Origin: Cellvibrionaceae bacterium 1162T.S.0a.05
Lineage (GTDB): Bacteria > Pseudomonadota > Gammaproteobacteria > Pseudomonadales > Cellvibrionaceae
Direction: 5' to 3'
NCBI GenBank assembly: GCA_000964245.1
Contig: LANB01000001.1
Coordinates: 785,501-849,500, forward strand
Length of the DNA stretch: 64,000 nt
Below the pieces are notes generated by a model. It was not told the DNA's origin. It searched no databases and saw only the letters and a list, made by a program, of their open reading frames with translations. This document shows, piece by piece, positions 8,269-16,112 of the stretch (its first letter is position 1; every line of letters starts with the position of its first letter). A program made the position numbers and the translations under genes.

Positions 8269-8634
8269 TTCGACACCTACAACAATGCGCAAGCTAAAGC
8301 TCAACCTTCCAATGCGAGCTGGGCAAGTCAGGACTGGATTATCGAACCCGCGCCGGGTTCACCTTATGTACGTCTACGCAACGAGTGGTCAGGAACTTAT
8401 CTAAACAGTCAAAGTGACGCGGAGTCTACCAATATTGTGTGTGTAACTTTTTTGAGTAACGAGGTAATCAGCAATGGAATATGGAAAACATTCCGGGGAG
8501 CTCTCATGTGCGTTCTAAAAAATGTTTGGACGGGTAGGTATTTAACGGCAAATGGCAACGGTGATGATGCGGATATTAAATCACAGCCACTAAATTCTGC
8601 TTGGCCGAGCCAGCGGTGGTTGATGTCACCCTAA
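8269..8634 (+). pseudogene. Remnant of a beta-trefoil (ricin/fascin-like) domain gene
   Basis: An open frame without a credible start encodes about 121 residues that look like the end of a beta-trefoil carbohydrate-binding-type domain. Repeated units are visible: NASWASQDWIIEP followed by YVRLRNEWSGTYLNSQS, then LKNVWTGRYLTANGNGDD followed by NSAWPSQRWLMSP. The segment between the units (about 8430-8510) reads poorly and suggests compensating frameshifts. Upstream it is joined directly to RTX-like DNA of the opposite strand, so the 5' part of the gene is missing. An ATG at 8437 would give a 65-residue product, but it starts inside the damaged stretch. It may once have been the tail of a secreted lectin, glycosidase or toxin. 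Confidence 0.55.
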
Positions 8635-8654
8635 AGCATTCTATAGTCTCAGAC

Positions 8655-8678
8655 GTGGTGAGCCTGCAGGCTCACCAC
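8655..8678. repeat. 24-bp perfect palindrome
   Basis: GTGGTGAGCCTG is followed immediately by its exact reverse complement, 20 bp after the stop of the beta-trefoil remnant. There is no loop and no T run, so it could be a protein-binding site or the relic of a terminator hairpin. Confidence 0.6.
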
Positions 8679-8849
8679 TTAGCTACAATTTCGTCGAGAA
8701 ACACCGGGGACTAAAGGTAAAATCGGAAATTAAATAAAGTGCGGGCATAAAATTACAACGAATGTTTCCAGCTGTTGATCTGCACCGACTTTGTTCGTCT
8801 AAGTCGAGGAAAATTTAAGCTACCGCTCGTTTTTAGATTTATAAACTAA

Positions 8850-9722
8850 TCATTGACTGCCAGAGGCCGATGCAATTTCCACGGGAACTGGATGGTCTTC
8901 ACCTGTGGTGTTCAAGGTAACGATAACAGATGCTGCGAGATCTCTTATTTTATACGAATTGTGTAAAAGCAGAGGTTCAACCAGAGGCACATCGTTCTGG
9001 TTTCCTGATAAGCTCAAGGATACCAAAGCCGAAAAACTTGTATTTTCATCGCTGGAGTATAAATAAGGTTTAATGTAGGAAACGCTTTTATGTGTTTCCA
9101 TTGAGCCCAATTCATACAGCATGTTACTCTTTTCGTGTGGGCTTGCTTCTAATAACCGGTTCTGCATGTAACTTAAGTGCTTGTCCAGCAAACTGTCATC
9201 ATTTCTATGGCTAAGAATTCTCGCCATTCTTCCTTTTATATTTGTGCTGGCCGTCGTTTCATAGAGGTAGTTTAGGTCTTCATTGGTAAGTATCTCTTCG
9301 TGATGGGCAATTCGCATTGCGCCGACCACAATCATTCCCTCAATATCAGGTTCGCCCGCTAAACGATCAACACCTTCATAGATGGCGCGAAGTGTAAGCT
9401 CCGGGTCCAACCTGGAAAGCTCGTTAATTCCATTAATTCGCGATTTTACATCTGATGAATTAATTTTTTTCAGTGCTTCACTGATTTCGTCTACACTGTG
9501 CTCTTCATTGATGTATTCTGCTACGTCAGAATTGGTTGATGCTTCTTTCGAACGGGTAACCTTTTCATTATTTTCTGATCTTGGAGCGGTTGGTTTAATA
9601 TCAGTGTATTCGATGCTACTTTCATTTTCTTTCACGTTTTTTTGAAAAAAAAGAACAGTTATAGCCAAGGAAATAACAACGAAAGAAATACCAGTATAAA
9701 TATTTTTTCTGTAGTGTTTCAT
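8850..9722 (-). CDS. Membrane-anchored HEAT-repeat-like protein
   Basis: This 290-residue protein has an N-terminal membrane segment or uncleaved signal (GISFVVISLAITVLFF, about 11-26). A charged, low-complexity spacer follows, then a mostly helical domain whose repeated pattern resembles HEAT/armadillo repeats. Examples are SRINGINELSRLDPELTLRAI, a unit around ASTNIKGRMARILSH, NTSFSALVSLSLSG and YKIRDLAASVIVTL. Such scaffolds bind proteins. It ends in PVPVEIASASGSQ. It lies inside the ssrA island, downstream of the 222-residue secreted-protein gene on the same strand. No function is recognised. The ATG at 9720-9722 has no strong ribosome site but fits the hydrophobic start. Confidence 0.65.
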   Translation of the reverse strand: MKHYRKNIYTGISFVVISLAITVLFFQKNVKENESSIEYTDIKPTAPRSENNEKVTRSKEASTNSDVAEYINEEHSVDEISEALKKINSSDVKSRINGINELSRLDPELTLRAIYEGVDRLAGEPDIEGMIVVGAMRIAHHEEILTNEDLNYLYETTASTNIKGRMARILSHRNDDSLLDKHLSYMQNRLLEASPHEKSNMLYELGSMETHKSVSYIKPYLYSSDENTSFSALVSLSLSGNQNDVPLVEPLLLHNSYKIRDLAASVIVTLNTTGEDHPVPVEIASASGSQ

Positions 9723-9768
9723 GGTAATGGTTCTCGGGAGCGTCCGTTTAAATTGTATAAATAATATT

Positions 9769-9793
9769 GTTGCCAGTGTTAAAAACTGGCAAC
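9769..9793 (-). terminator. Hairpin after the island secreted-protein gene
   Basis: An 8-bp stem GTTGCCAG / CTGGCAAC lies between the two island genes. A similar hairpin, with the same flanking ACAATAA-CAAAC-TGCAGAGT context, follows the decayed duplicate at 10552-10575. It lacks a clean T run, so it may be a weak terminator or an mRNA 3' end. Confidence 0.4.
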
Positions 9794-9828
9794 AATAAAC
9801 AAACCTGCAGAGTATTTATAAATCTGGT

Positions 9829-10497
9829 TTAAAGTTCAGGTGGAACATTGGGGTAATGGCAATCCACTACCATGTCATCAACTTCAATAGAAGCTCGATA
9901 ATTATAGGTCTCGTTTTTTGCCAAGGCTCGATAAAATAGGGTGTTGACCTCCTCGTCAATTTCAACAGTAGCAAGAAAATCGGCCCTGACCCACTCCTCC
10001 GTTCCCGATATCACATCATCGCCGACTATGAAGGGGTAGATTGAAGTCAAGTTTTGCCTGTAAGTCCACGTTTCTGCGTCAAGTAGCTGCGTATATAAGG
10101 TTCGATTAGTCTGAGTATCGTGGTCCCAGCTCCACGTTATAAATTTAGGTGAGTCCCGGTAATAGATATATCCTCTACACCAATCGGTCCTGGTGTTTCC
10201 AGATTCTTCCCCTTCGATATCAAAATACATGCCAGCAGATGCAAGATTTATCTCGTTACTCCATCTTTTAGAAGCGCCTCCAAGCGCCATGGTCCAGTGT
10301 CCGCTAAACGCATAGCCGAGGTTAAAATATTGGCCTGCTATCGCTGCTCCTGTGTGCTGTTCCCAAACGTGATAATGTTCATCACCGGGCTCCCATGTCT
10401 GGCTGAAAAATCTTGTTCTTTCTCCGTAAGAGAAGCTCGTAAAAATAGCCAAGCCAATAAACAAACTTATTTGAATTCGATTTAATGCGTTCTTCAT
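9829..10497 (-). CDS. Secreted protein of unknown function (island)
   Basis: The chosen start is the ATG at 10495-10497, preceded by GGAGG, giving 222 residues. A longer frame upstream lacks this support. The N-terminus MKNALNRIQISLFIGLAIFTSFSYG is a Sec signal peptide. The mature part is rich in W, Y and F (WEPGDEHYHVWEQHTG, FSGHWTMALGG), which suggests a beta-sheet fold. It contains few cysteines (DWCRGY, VDCHYP) that could form a disulfide. I do not recognise the family. A decayed tandem duplicate lies directly upstream, with its intergenic hairpin also duplicated, so the unit gene-plus-hairpin was copied. Its neighbour downstream is the HEAT-like gene. Confidence 0.65.
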   Translation of the reverse strand: MKNALNRIQISLFIGLAIFTSFSYGERTRFFSQTWEPGDEHYHVWEQHTGAAIAGQYFNLGYAFSGHWTMALGGASKRWSNEINLASAGMYFDIEGEESGNTRTDWCRGYIYYRDSPKFITWSWDHDTQTNRTLYTQLLDAETWTYRQNLTSIYPFIVGDDVISGTEEWVRADFLATVEIDEEVNTLFYRALAKNETYNYRASIEVDDMVVDCHYPNVPPEL

Positions 10498-10609
10498 GGA
10501 TCCTCCAATATGTTGGTTAATTGTATAAAAAAATGAATGAATATTATTTTTGCCAGACCTTGAAGACCGGCAACAATAAGCAAACATGCAGAGTGTTTAC
10601 AAATAAGGT

Positions 10610-11074
10610 TTACGAGTCGGGCGGGAGACCGGGGTAATGGTAATCCAGTTGTATATCATCTATTTCAAGTGCAACCCGACAATCAAAGCTCATGGTTTTT
10701 TTCTAATGCATGATAAAATTGAGTGTTAATTTCCTGATCAATATCAATGGTAGCAACGAAATCTGCTCTAGTGTTGCCGGAATCTTCTCCATCAATATCG
10801 AAGCACATGCCGGAAGACGCAAGATTTGTATCGCCTGTTCGTTGAACAGGGACTGCCGTCAGTATCATGGCCCAGTATCCGCTATATGCAAGATTCAATT
10901 CGGCCCAATGCAATCCTCGTGCAACAGATCTCTTTTGTTTCCACGTGTGGTAGCTGAGAATGTTTGGTTCCCATTTTTGTATAAAATACCGTGTTCGTTC
11001 TCCATAAGTGAAACTTGCAATATAAAATAAACTAAAAAAATATTATATTTGAATTGTTTTTAATTGTGCTTAAT
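10610..11074 (-). pseudogene. Decayed tandem duplicate of the 9829-10497 gene
   Basis: The reverse strand matches the neighbouring secreted-protein gene along its length but is broken. The ATG has become ATT at 11072-11074. Stops interrupt the signal-peptide region. An internal segment of about 70 codons is missing between GEDSGNTRA and DFVATIDID, where the intact gene has GEESGNTRTDWC ... EWVRADFLATVEID. A frameshift near 10690 moves the tail into another frame, where CRVALEIDDIQLDYHYP still matches the intact CHYP ending. It is not expected to make protein. Confidence 0.85.
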
Positions 11075-11929
11075 GGGGGGCTCCAAAATAGTAGTCCGCT
11101 ATGAGTTGCGAATCTTGTCGAGATAAATACAGGCTAAAAGGTTGTGCATGGTTTTATAGCTGGTGGATTTTGATAGCTCAAAAACTGTTAGACCAAGGTT
11201 TTAATCTCAATATTTAATCTAAAACTTCATCGATACGCATAAGAACTAATTTAGCAATACAGCTCTTAAAAGCGCCGCTATAATATTTATGCGAGTGTAA
11301 AAAAAGGGTGAATATTTTTAATTGAAACCAAATCGTTTGATATTATTTTGCTTTCGACGTCGTTTTAAACCTTTTAGTTAGCATGATTAATATTTTGTTT
11401 TATTACATGCCAAGCAAACAGTTAAAGTGTTAACTGGTTATCAATAAAATAGATCATATATAGCATTAAAAATTAAAAACGGTTCATATATGTGGGTTCA
11501 AAAGTTCCGCATCTTTGTATTATAGGGCTTTGAAGAATAGGGACTTGTCCAGTTTTTTGTTTGTGTAAAAAATGCCTGTTGTCAGCCAGGGTTATTCTTA
11601 AGATTCATATTATTGGCGCCCCAATGTCCTTAAGGGGCTCCAAGCGAATGAATGTGTATCATTGGTTAGTGAATAATGGGTTAGTGAATAATGGGTTGGC
11701 GAATAATGGGTTGGCGAATAATCGATGGGTGAATAGTTGGCGGTTGGACGTTGATTTTATCCGGGGTCAATTTTATCAGTGATAAACTAAGGTTTGAGTG
11801 CGCCAACTCTTTACCTCGATGTTGATTATTTAAAGGAGTTAGATAGGCCAATTCTATTTACGGGCTCATATTCAGAAGTTCGAGGTGTGAGGTGAAAAGA
11901 CTTTGGGGTGTTTGTAATCGAATGCCCAA
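11075..11929. other. AT-rich stretch without supported genes
   Basis: This 855-bp part of the ssrA island has many stops in all frames. It holds a short inverted repeat, GCCCC ... GGGGC, near 11614-11638, and the 15-nt tandem repeat described separately. A 73-codon open frame at 11561-11782 mostly translates the tandem repeat and is not supported as a gene. Confidence 0.5.
11671..11745 (+). repeat. 15-nt tandem repeat, five units
   Basis: Five exactly spaced 15-mers begin GAATA. Units 2 and 3 are identical (GAATAATGGGTTGGC), unit 1 differs by two bases and units 4 and 5 are degenerate. The period is a multiple of three; in one frame it reads VNNGL/ANNGL repeats. A partial unit precedes at 11664. 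There is no spacer structure, so it is not a CRISPR array. Confidence 0.85.
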
Positions 11930-12710
11930 TCACCGAATAGAATTTTTAAAGTAATAACCAGGAAGAGAATTTTTCCAATTCAAAATGTACTCAGCGAGCA
12001 TTGCGCGGGAATTGGGCAGGCAAAAAGGTAACCTTGACCATACTCACAATCCATTTGTAGAGGGGTTTGGTAATGCTCTTCGGTTTCAATCCCTTCCGCG
12101 ACGATTTTTCTATCGAAGGTTTCTGGCCAATACAATTATACCTTGCACGATACGCATATCACACTTATCCACGAGCATGTCGTGAATAAAGGATTGATCG
12201 ATTCTGAGTACATCAATAGGCGAGCGGCTCAGGTAGGTTAAGGACGAATGAACTGTTCCGAAATCATCGAGGGCAAATCCCATACCCATTTTTTGCAGGA
12301 CTCTATCACTTCGCGGACAATATGAATATCGCTTAGGGCCACGGTCTCTAAAAATTCGATTTGGCGTTTTCCACGTTTTAATTCAGGAAATGATTCCAGT
12401 TTTCTTGTTAATAGCGAGACGAAGTTTGAGGACTCGAAATGGTGTCCGGGTATGTCAATACTCACTTCAATATCCAGCCCAGCCTGATTCCATTTTGTAG
12501 ATTATTCCAGCGCGCTGCCAATAACCCATTCACCCATCTCAATATCCAATAAGGTATTTTCTATTTTGGGTGAAAATTCTGCGAGAGTAAGTAATCTGTA
12601 TTTGGGGTGTTGCCAGCGAATACGAGCTTCGACCCCCATCATTTTTTGCGTTTTAAATTAATTTTTGGCTGATAGTAAAGCCTGAACTCGTTTTGCCTTA
12701 AACCCTGTGC
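11930..12710 (-). pseudogene. EAL-domain (c-di-GMP phosphodiesterase) pseudogene
   Basis: Read on the reverse strand, the classic EAL-domain motifs appear in order but in different frames and with stops. They are FRLYYQPKINLK, then after a shift GVEARIRWQHP (the EAL position reads EAR), IEMGEWVIGSALE followed by a stop, and VSIDIPGHHFES. After another shift come LDDFGTVHSSLTYLSR and VLRIDQSFI, and finally KIVAEGIETEEHYQ with YGQGYLFA. The metal-binding motifs survive in sequence, so the parent was probably an active enzyme and decay is fairly recent. At least three frameshifts and one stop make it non-functional. The 5' end stops about 90 bp before the right direct repeat, so the N-terminal part of the parent gene is absent. 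Confidence 0.85.
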
Positions 12711-12801
12711 TGGGCTCAACACTTAACCCGCAAAAGTCCTCACAAGTTGCTATGAGCCTCTTACGGCTGACAAACATGAGTTTGAACTCGAGCCCCTATT
12801 G

Positions 12802-12862
12802 CTCCACCAAATTGAATTCGTAAGATATACCCACCCCACAAAAAGCCCCGAACCAGGGGCTT
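12802..12862 (+). repeat. Right 61-bp direct repeat (att-like)
   Basis: This is a perfect copy of 7990-8050. It contains the last 8 nt of tmRNA plus most of the terminator (stem 12840-12862), whose T run is broken by a C at 12863. Upstream of the repeat the sequence GAGTTTGAACTCGAGC only vaguely resembles a T-arm, so no second tmRNA exists. It marks the right end of the 4.8-kb island. Confidence 0.8.
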
Positions 12863-13027
12863 CTTATTAATCCATGATTAACCCAGTGAAGTAAAACTTC
12901 GGTTACCTGCGAGATCACGTCGTCCGAATCGACTTTAACTCATGCACTGGGTGTGCTTGCATACCTACTGCTGACAGCACACCCATCTAAATGCTCGTGA
13001 ACAGGGGGAGTGAAGAAAATATTATCT

Positions 13028-14077
13028 TTAGAATATTTTACAACTTTTTTTCCATTCACCTTTTTTCTTGTCGCATTTGTCGTCATTTTTTCCACCGTGA
13101 AAATAATCTTTTCCACCCTGGCCCCGCAGCTGGTCTTTACCATCGTGCCCATAAAGCTTATCGTCTCCATCTCCCCCGTAGAGCTTGTCATTCCCACTAT
13201 CACCGCTCAAGATGTCTCTTCCATTCCCACCGTAGACCTTGTCGTCGCCGCTTCCACCTCGAATATAATCGTCCCCATCGTTACCCTCGAGGTAATCTTT
13301 CCCTCCCTCTCCATAAATTTCGTCATTACCTTTTCCGCCATCAATCGAGTCATCGGCTTTACCACCTACAATAAAGTCATTGCCGTTACCACCCGATATC
13401 ATAAGGGATTCAGGATGCCCGTCGGCATCAAGGAAATCGTTTCCGTCGCCAAGGTAAATCACGTTCTCCCCTGTTCCGGACATTTTGACTTCATCATTTC
13501 CATCACCAGCATAAATAATTTTATCTCCGAACACGTCATCTCGATTGAGATTGTTGCGACTATAAAAAACAATAAAGTCGCCCCCATCATCGCCATCAAT
13601 AAAATCATCCCCATTCCCGGTATAGATTATATCTGCTCCGTCTCCACCTGAGATGTAGTCATCACCTTCGCCGCCACTGATCTCGTCAATGTCGCCCTGA
13701 CCATAAAGTTTATTTTTATCGTCAGTGTAATCTCTTGTAAATAGTTCATCGACACCACTGCCACCATAGACAAGATTATTACCCCTGCCGTAATCTATTC
13801 GATCGTTTCCAGCACCACCACAGATAATGTCATCGCCGCCATGCGCGACAATGTCGTCATCGCCATCACCGGCAAAAATAAAATCGCGACCAGTCGTTGT
13901 TCCTTCAAGATCATCATTACCGTCGGTTCCAATGACAAGATGAAAACCATGTGCAATGAGCATGGGGTATGGCGGTGGCGAATCGCAAATATCAGCGATC
14001 ACATAGGGAGAGAAAAGTACACAGAAAAAGAGCTTAGCTGGTATAAATCTTATTTTTCTATACATATTTTTTACCAT
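13028..14077 (-). CDS. Secreted RTX (haemolysin-type) calcium-binding protein
   Basis: This 349-residue protein has an N-terminal Sec-type signal peptide (hydrophobic LFFCVLFSPYVIA, cleavage before DICDSPP). It then consists almost entirely of glycine- and aspartate-rich nonapeptides of the GGxGxDxL type, for example GGAGNDRIDYG, GGEGDDYISGG and GGDGDDKLYGHDG. These form calcium-binding beta-rolls. No enzymatic domain is visible. The C-terminus, rich in lysine and ending KKSCKIF, does not look like a type I secretion signal, so export probably uses Sec. The gene ends 165 bp to the right of the island repeat, and a fragment of a second copy lies beside the left repeat. The start may be the first ATG (14077) or the ATG four codons later. 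Confidence 0.85.
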   Translation of the reverse strand: MVKNMYRKIRFIPAKLFFCVLFSPYVIADICDSPPPYPMLIAHGFHLVIGTDGNDDLEGTTTGRDFIFAGDGDDDIVAHGGDDIICGGAGNDRIDYGRGNNLVYGGSGVDELFTRDYTDDKNKLYGQGDIDEISGGEGDDYISGGDGADIIYTGNGDDFIDGDDGGDFIVFYSRNNLNRDDVFGDKIIYAGDGNDEVKMSGTGENVIYLGDGNDFLDADGHPESLMISGGNGNDFIVGGKADDSIDGGKGNDEIYGEGGKDYLEGNDGDDYIRGGSGDDKVYGGNGRDILSGDSGNDKLYGGDGDDKLYGHDGKDQLRGQGGKDYFHGGKNDDKCDKKKGEWKKSCKIF

Positions 14078-14448
14078 TATTGATTGAGGTTTAAGTGCAT
14101 TCTATGAAATAAGCGACTATTCTTAACCGGCAGTGCTCAGAGTGTAAGTAATGTGTGTGGCAAATACCCAACTACCGTGTCTTGGCAACTGCAATTATTA
14201 AAATGAGCAACACTTTACTCAATTTTTTTACGGCTAAAGCGATAATCTTCCTTCAATTATCAGAATACAGACTCAAATCACATATGCGAAAGACCAATAA
14301 AACAATTGAAAGATTTTTCGTTCGCATTACATAGCTAGCATTAGACAGGAAGTAAGGCACGCAACAAAAGCGCGGAACGAGAAGCTCGTGGTTACACCAT
14401 TTCAATAAACCTCTTGATTTGAGCGCTTTCAGCGGAACTACGCAAATA
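14078..14448. other. Intergenic stretch without supported genes
   Basis: This 371-bp AT-rich region lies between the RTX gene start and the terminator of the stress-protein gene. It should hold the RTX promoter. No gene or clear site was recognised. Confidence 0.5.
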
Positions 14449-14475
14449 AAAAAAGCGGAGTGAATCCGCTTTTTT
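14449..14475 (-). terminator. Terminator of the universal stress protein gene
   Basis: The stem AAAAAAGCGGA / TCCGCTTTTTT with a 5-nt loop lies 25 bp beyond the stop of the stress gene. T runs occur in both directions. Confidence 0.85.
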
Positions 14476-14500
14476 CTAACATCAATGGCTTATAAATAAA

Positions 14501-15316
14501 TCAGTGATTTACCACCATAATATCCTGATCCAGCGCAGCGATCACACGCTCTGCGGTGTTCCCTCTACGCGAATTGACCATACCGTTTTGACCTAGCGTA
14601 CCCATAATTACCAAGTCGGCATTGATCTCTTTGGCCACCTGCGAGACCACTTCGTCAGTGTAGCCTTGCACCACATGGGTTTTATCCGCAGCAAGTTCAC
14701 TTTCGCGCGCGAGTTTGCCGCGGTCGGGGTAATTCATGGAATCGAGGTAGGCATTGACCACGTGCAAGTCCGCGTTATAGATACCGGCAACTTCCTTGCC
14801 CCATTGAATGATACTCGCGTTAAGTGCGCGCTGTTCATCTGCCATCGCCTGTACATTTACCGCGACCAGAATTACTTTGCGATCAGCTGTTGCTCCCGGC
14901 TGTATCAAAACTACCGGACATTCGGCAGTTTTCAGCAAGTCCCATTTGGATTCACTGAACGAGAAACGTGAACTCGGCACACGCGCATGCACAGGCAGAT
15001 AAATGCGATTTGCTGAAAAGCGTTTTGACGCTTTGAGAATGGATTTTTGCCACTCATGTGTCCAGGACAGCTCAATCGAGTATTCAAACCCCAGGGTTTC
15101 GATTGGCGCCTTGATTTCGGTTTCAAACCAACCCTGGTCTCGACAGAGGTTGTCATTGACACTGCGTGTGTCCACCGCCTCACTATCGACAGCGACAAAA
15201 ATCTTTAGTACCGGCGGTGTCGTATGCTGCACTGCCGTTTTTAGTACCCGCTCCAAAGCCGCGTGCCTTGTATCATTCGGATCAACTACAACAAATATAT
15301 GTTCAGGTGTAGACAT
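14501..15316 (-). CDS. Tandem-domain universal stress protein (UspA family)
   Basis: This 271-residue protein has two UspA folds in series (about 5-140 and 145-271), as in E. coli UspE. The first starts HIFVVVDPNDTRHAALERVL. The second starts RKVILVAVNVQ and ends with ADLVIMGTLGQNG and GNTAERVIAALDQDIMVV, the usual GxxGN(T/S)AERV nucleotide-binding loop of ATP-binding members. Such proteins are cytoplasmic and induced in stress or growth arrest. The start at 15316 is preceded by AGGAA. It stands alone with its own terminator, and no regulatory site was recognised upstream. Confidence 0.92.
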   Translation of the reverse strand: MSTPEHIFVVVDPNDTRHAALERVLKTAVQHTTPPVLKIFVAVDSEAVDTRSVNDNLCRDQGWFETEIKAPIETLGFEYSIELSWTHEWQKSILKASKRFSANRIYLPVHARVPSSRFSFSESKWDLLKTAECPVVLIQPGATADRKVILVAVNVQAMADEQRALNASIIQWGKEVAGIYNADLHVVNAYLDSMNYPDRGKLARESELAADKTHVVQGYTDEVVSQVAKEINADLVIMGTLGQNGMVNSRRGNTAERVIAALDQDIMVVNH

Positions 15317-15688
15317 GGATAAGTTCCTTACTTGCCTTTAAAGCATGAATTAGATCGCGCGTGATAATCTCAAAAACGAGCATCCCCAGCGATCCCTTGT
15401 GCGAGTATTGTACTACGCATAATATTAAGAACGTAAAACCACCTCTCACCTAACGAACCCAATTTGGGTAAAAGCGCTGGCTTCCTATGCCTCCGGGAAC
15501 AATGGTAAGGGAGACATGCAAGGCATAGAGTCCGCACGCTTTGTTGAACGCGCAATGTTGACCGTTCTTCAATTTAATACTGCGAAAGTTAAAAATATTT
15601 TCGATCGCTCCATTGATCATCTAAAAATCACCCCCATGTAACGCGGGTAGATTTCTGCACTCTTGAGAATCAAGACCTCCTTAATACC
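15317..15688. other. Intergenic stretch without supported genes
   Basis: This 372-bp region lies between the divergent stress-protein gene and the small secreted-protein frame. It should hold promoters for both sides. No gene, RNA or convincing site was recognised. Confidence 0.45.
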
Positions 15689-16063
15689 ATGAGCCGAACT
15701 GTTGAAATTCAAAAATTCTCTCTGACCTTGTGTCTGGCTCTTACCTTTCTCTGTATTTTCTCGGTTGCCGATTCCGCTTTAAGCCAAGTACACACTCTTG
15801 ATAGCGGCAGCAAAAACACCTTTTCCGTTTCTTCCCATATTGCCACTTACACACCGTGCATCAAACCGATTATAGAGGGCAATCCTTCCACTCCGGATAA
15901 CCCATCCACGCTTTTTGTGCCACCGTCTGCAGACTGGCCATCCCTTGGCTTTACGGGCCACTCAGACATCGCCCATCAGGTCGCATTCGCTGAAAAGCCC
16001 AAATACTCTCTCCCTTGCCAACGCGCGCCGCCCCGAATCCAGGGTCATTTCTCGTCACTGTAG
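15689..16063 (+). CDS. Possible small exported protein upstream of secDF
   Basis: This 124-codon frame has an N-terminus (KFSLTLCLALTFLCIFSVADSALS) that is a good signal peptide or membrane segment. The rest is short, proline- and serine-rich, and ends with QRAPPRIQGHFSSL. The RAPP ending recalls small DUF2946-type exported proteins found near envelope genes, but the match is weak. No Shine-Dalgarno sequence is visible before the ATG. It ends 49 bp before secDF on the same strand and could be its first cistron. The frame may be spurious. Confidence 0.4.
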   Translation: MSRTVEIQKFSLTLCLALTFLCIFSVADSALSQVHTLDSGSKNTFSVSSHIATYTPCIKPIIEGNPSTPDNPSTLFVPPSADWPSLGFTGHSDIAHQVAFAEKPKYSLPCQRAPPRIQGHFSSL

Positions 16064-16112
16064 GTGCTTCGACCAACCGTCGATTTTCACTCATTATTAA
16101 TAGAGTAATATT

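Noticed and set aside
11664-11745. Possible CRISPR array
   Set aside because: Units are contiguous with no spacers, and no cas gene is present.
11561-11782. 73-codon frame with VNNGL repeats
   Set aside because: It consists mostly of the 15-nt tandem repeat, lacks a ribosome site and lies in a decayed region.
7998-12801. Integrase gene of the ssrA island
   Set aside because: No frame shows tyrosine or serine recombinase motifs; it is either lost or never present.
12770-12809. Second tmRNA or a tRNA at the right repeat
   Set aside because: Only the last eight bases of tmRNA are preserved; no acceptor stem partner or T-arm can be formed.
12940-13651. Three open frames of 87-213 codons overlapping the RTX gene
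   Set aside because: They are antisense or shifted readings of the repetitive RTX sequence; low-complexity translations without start signals.
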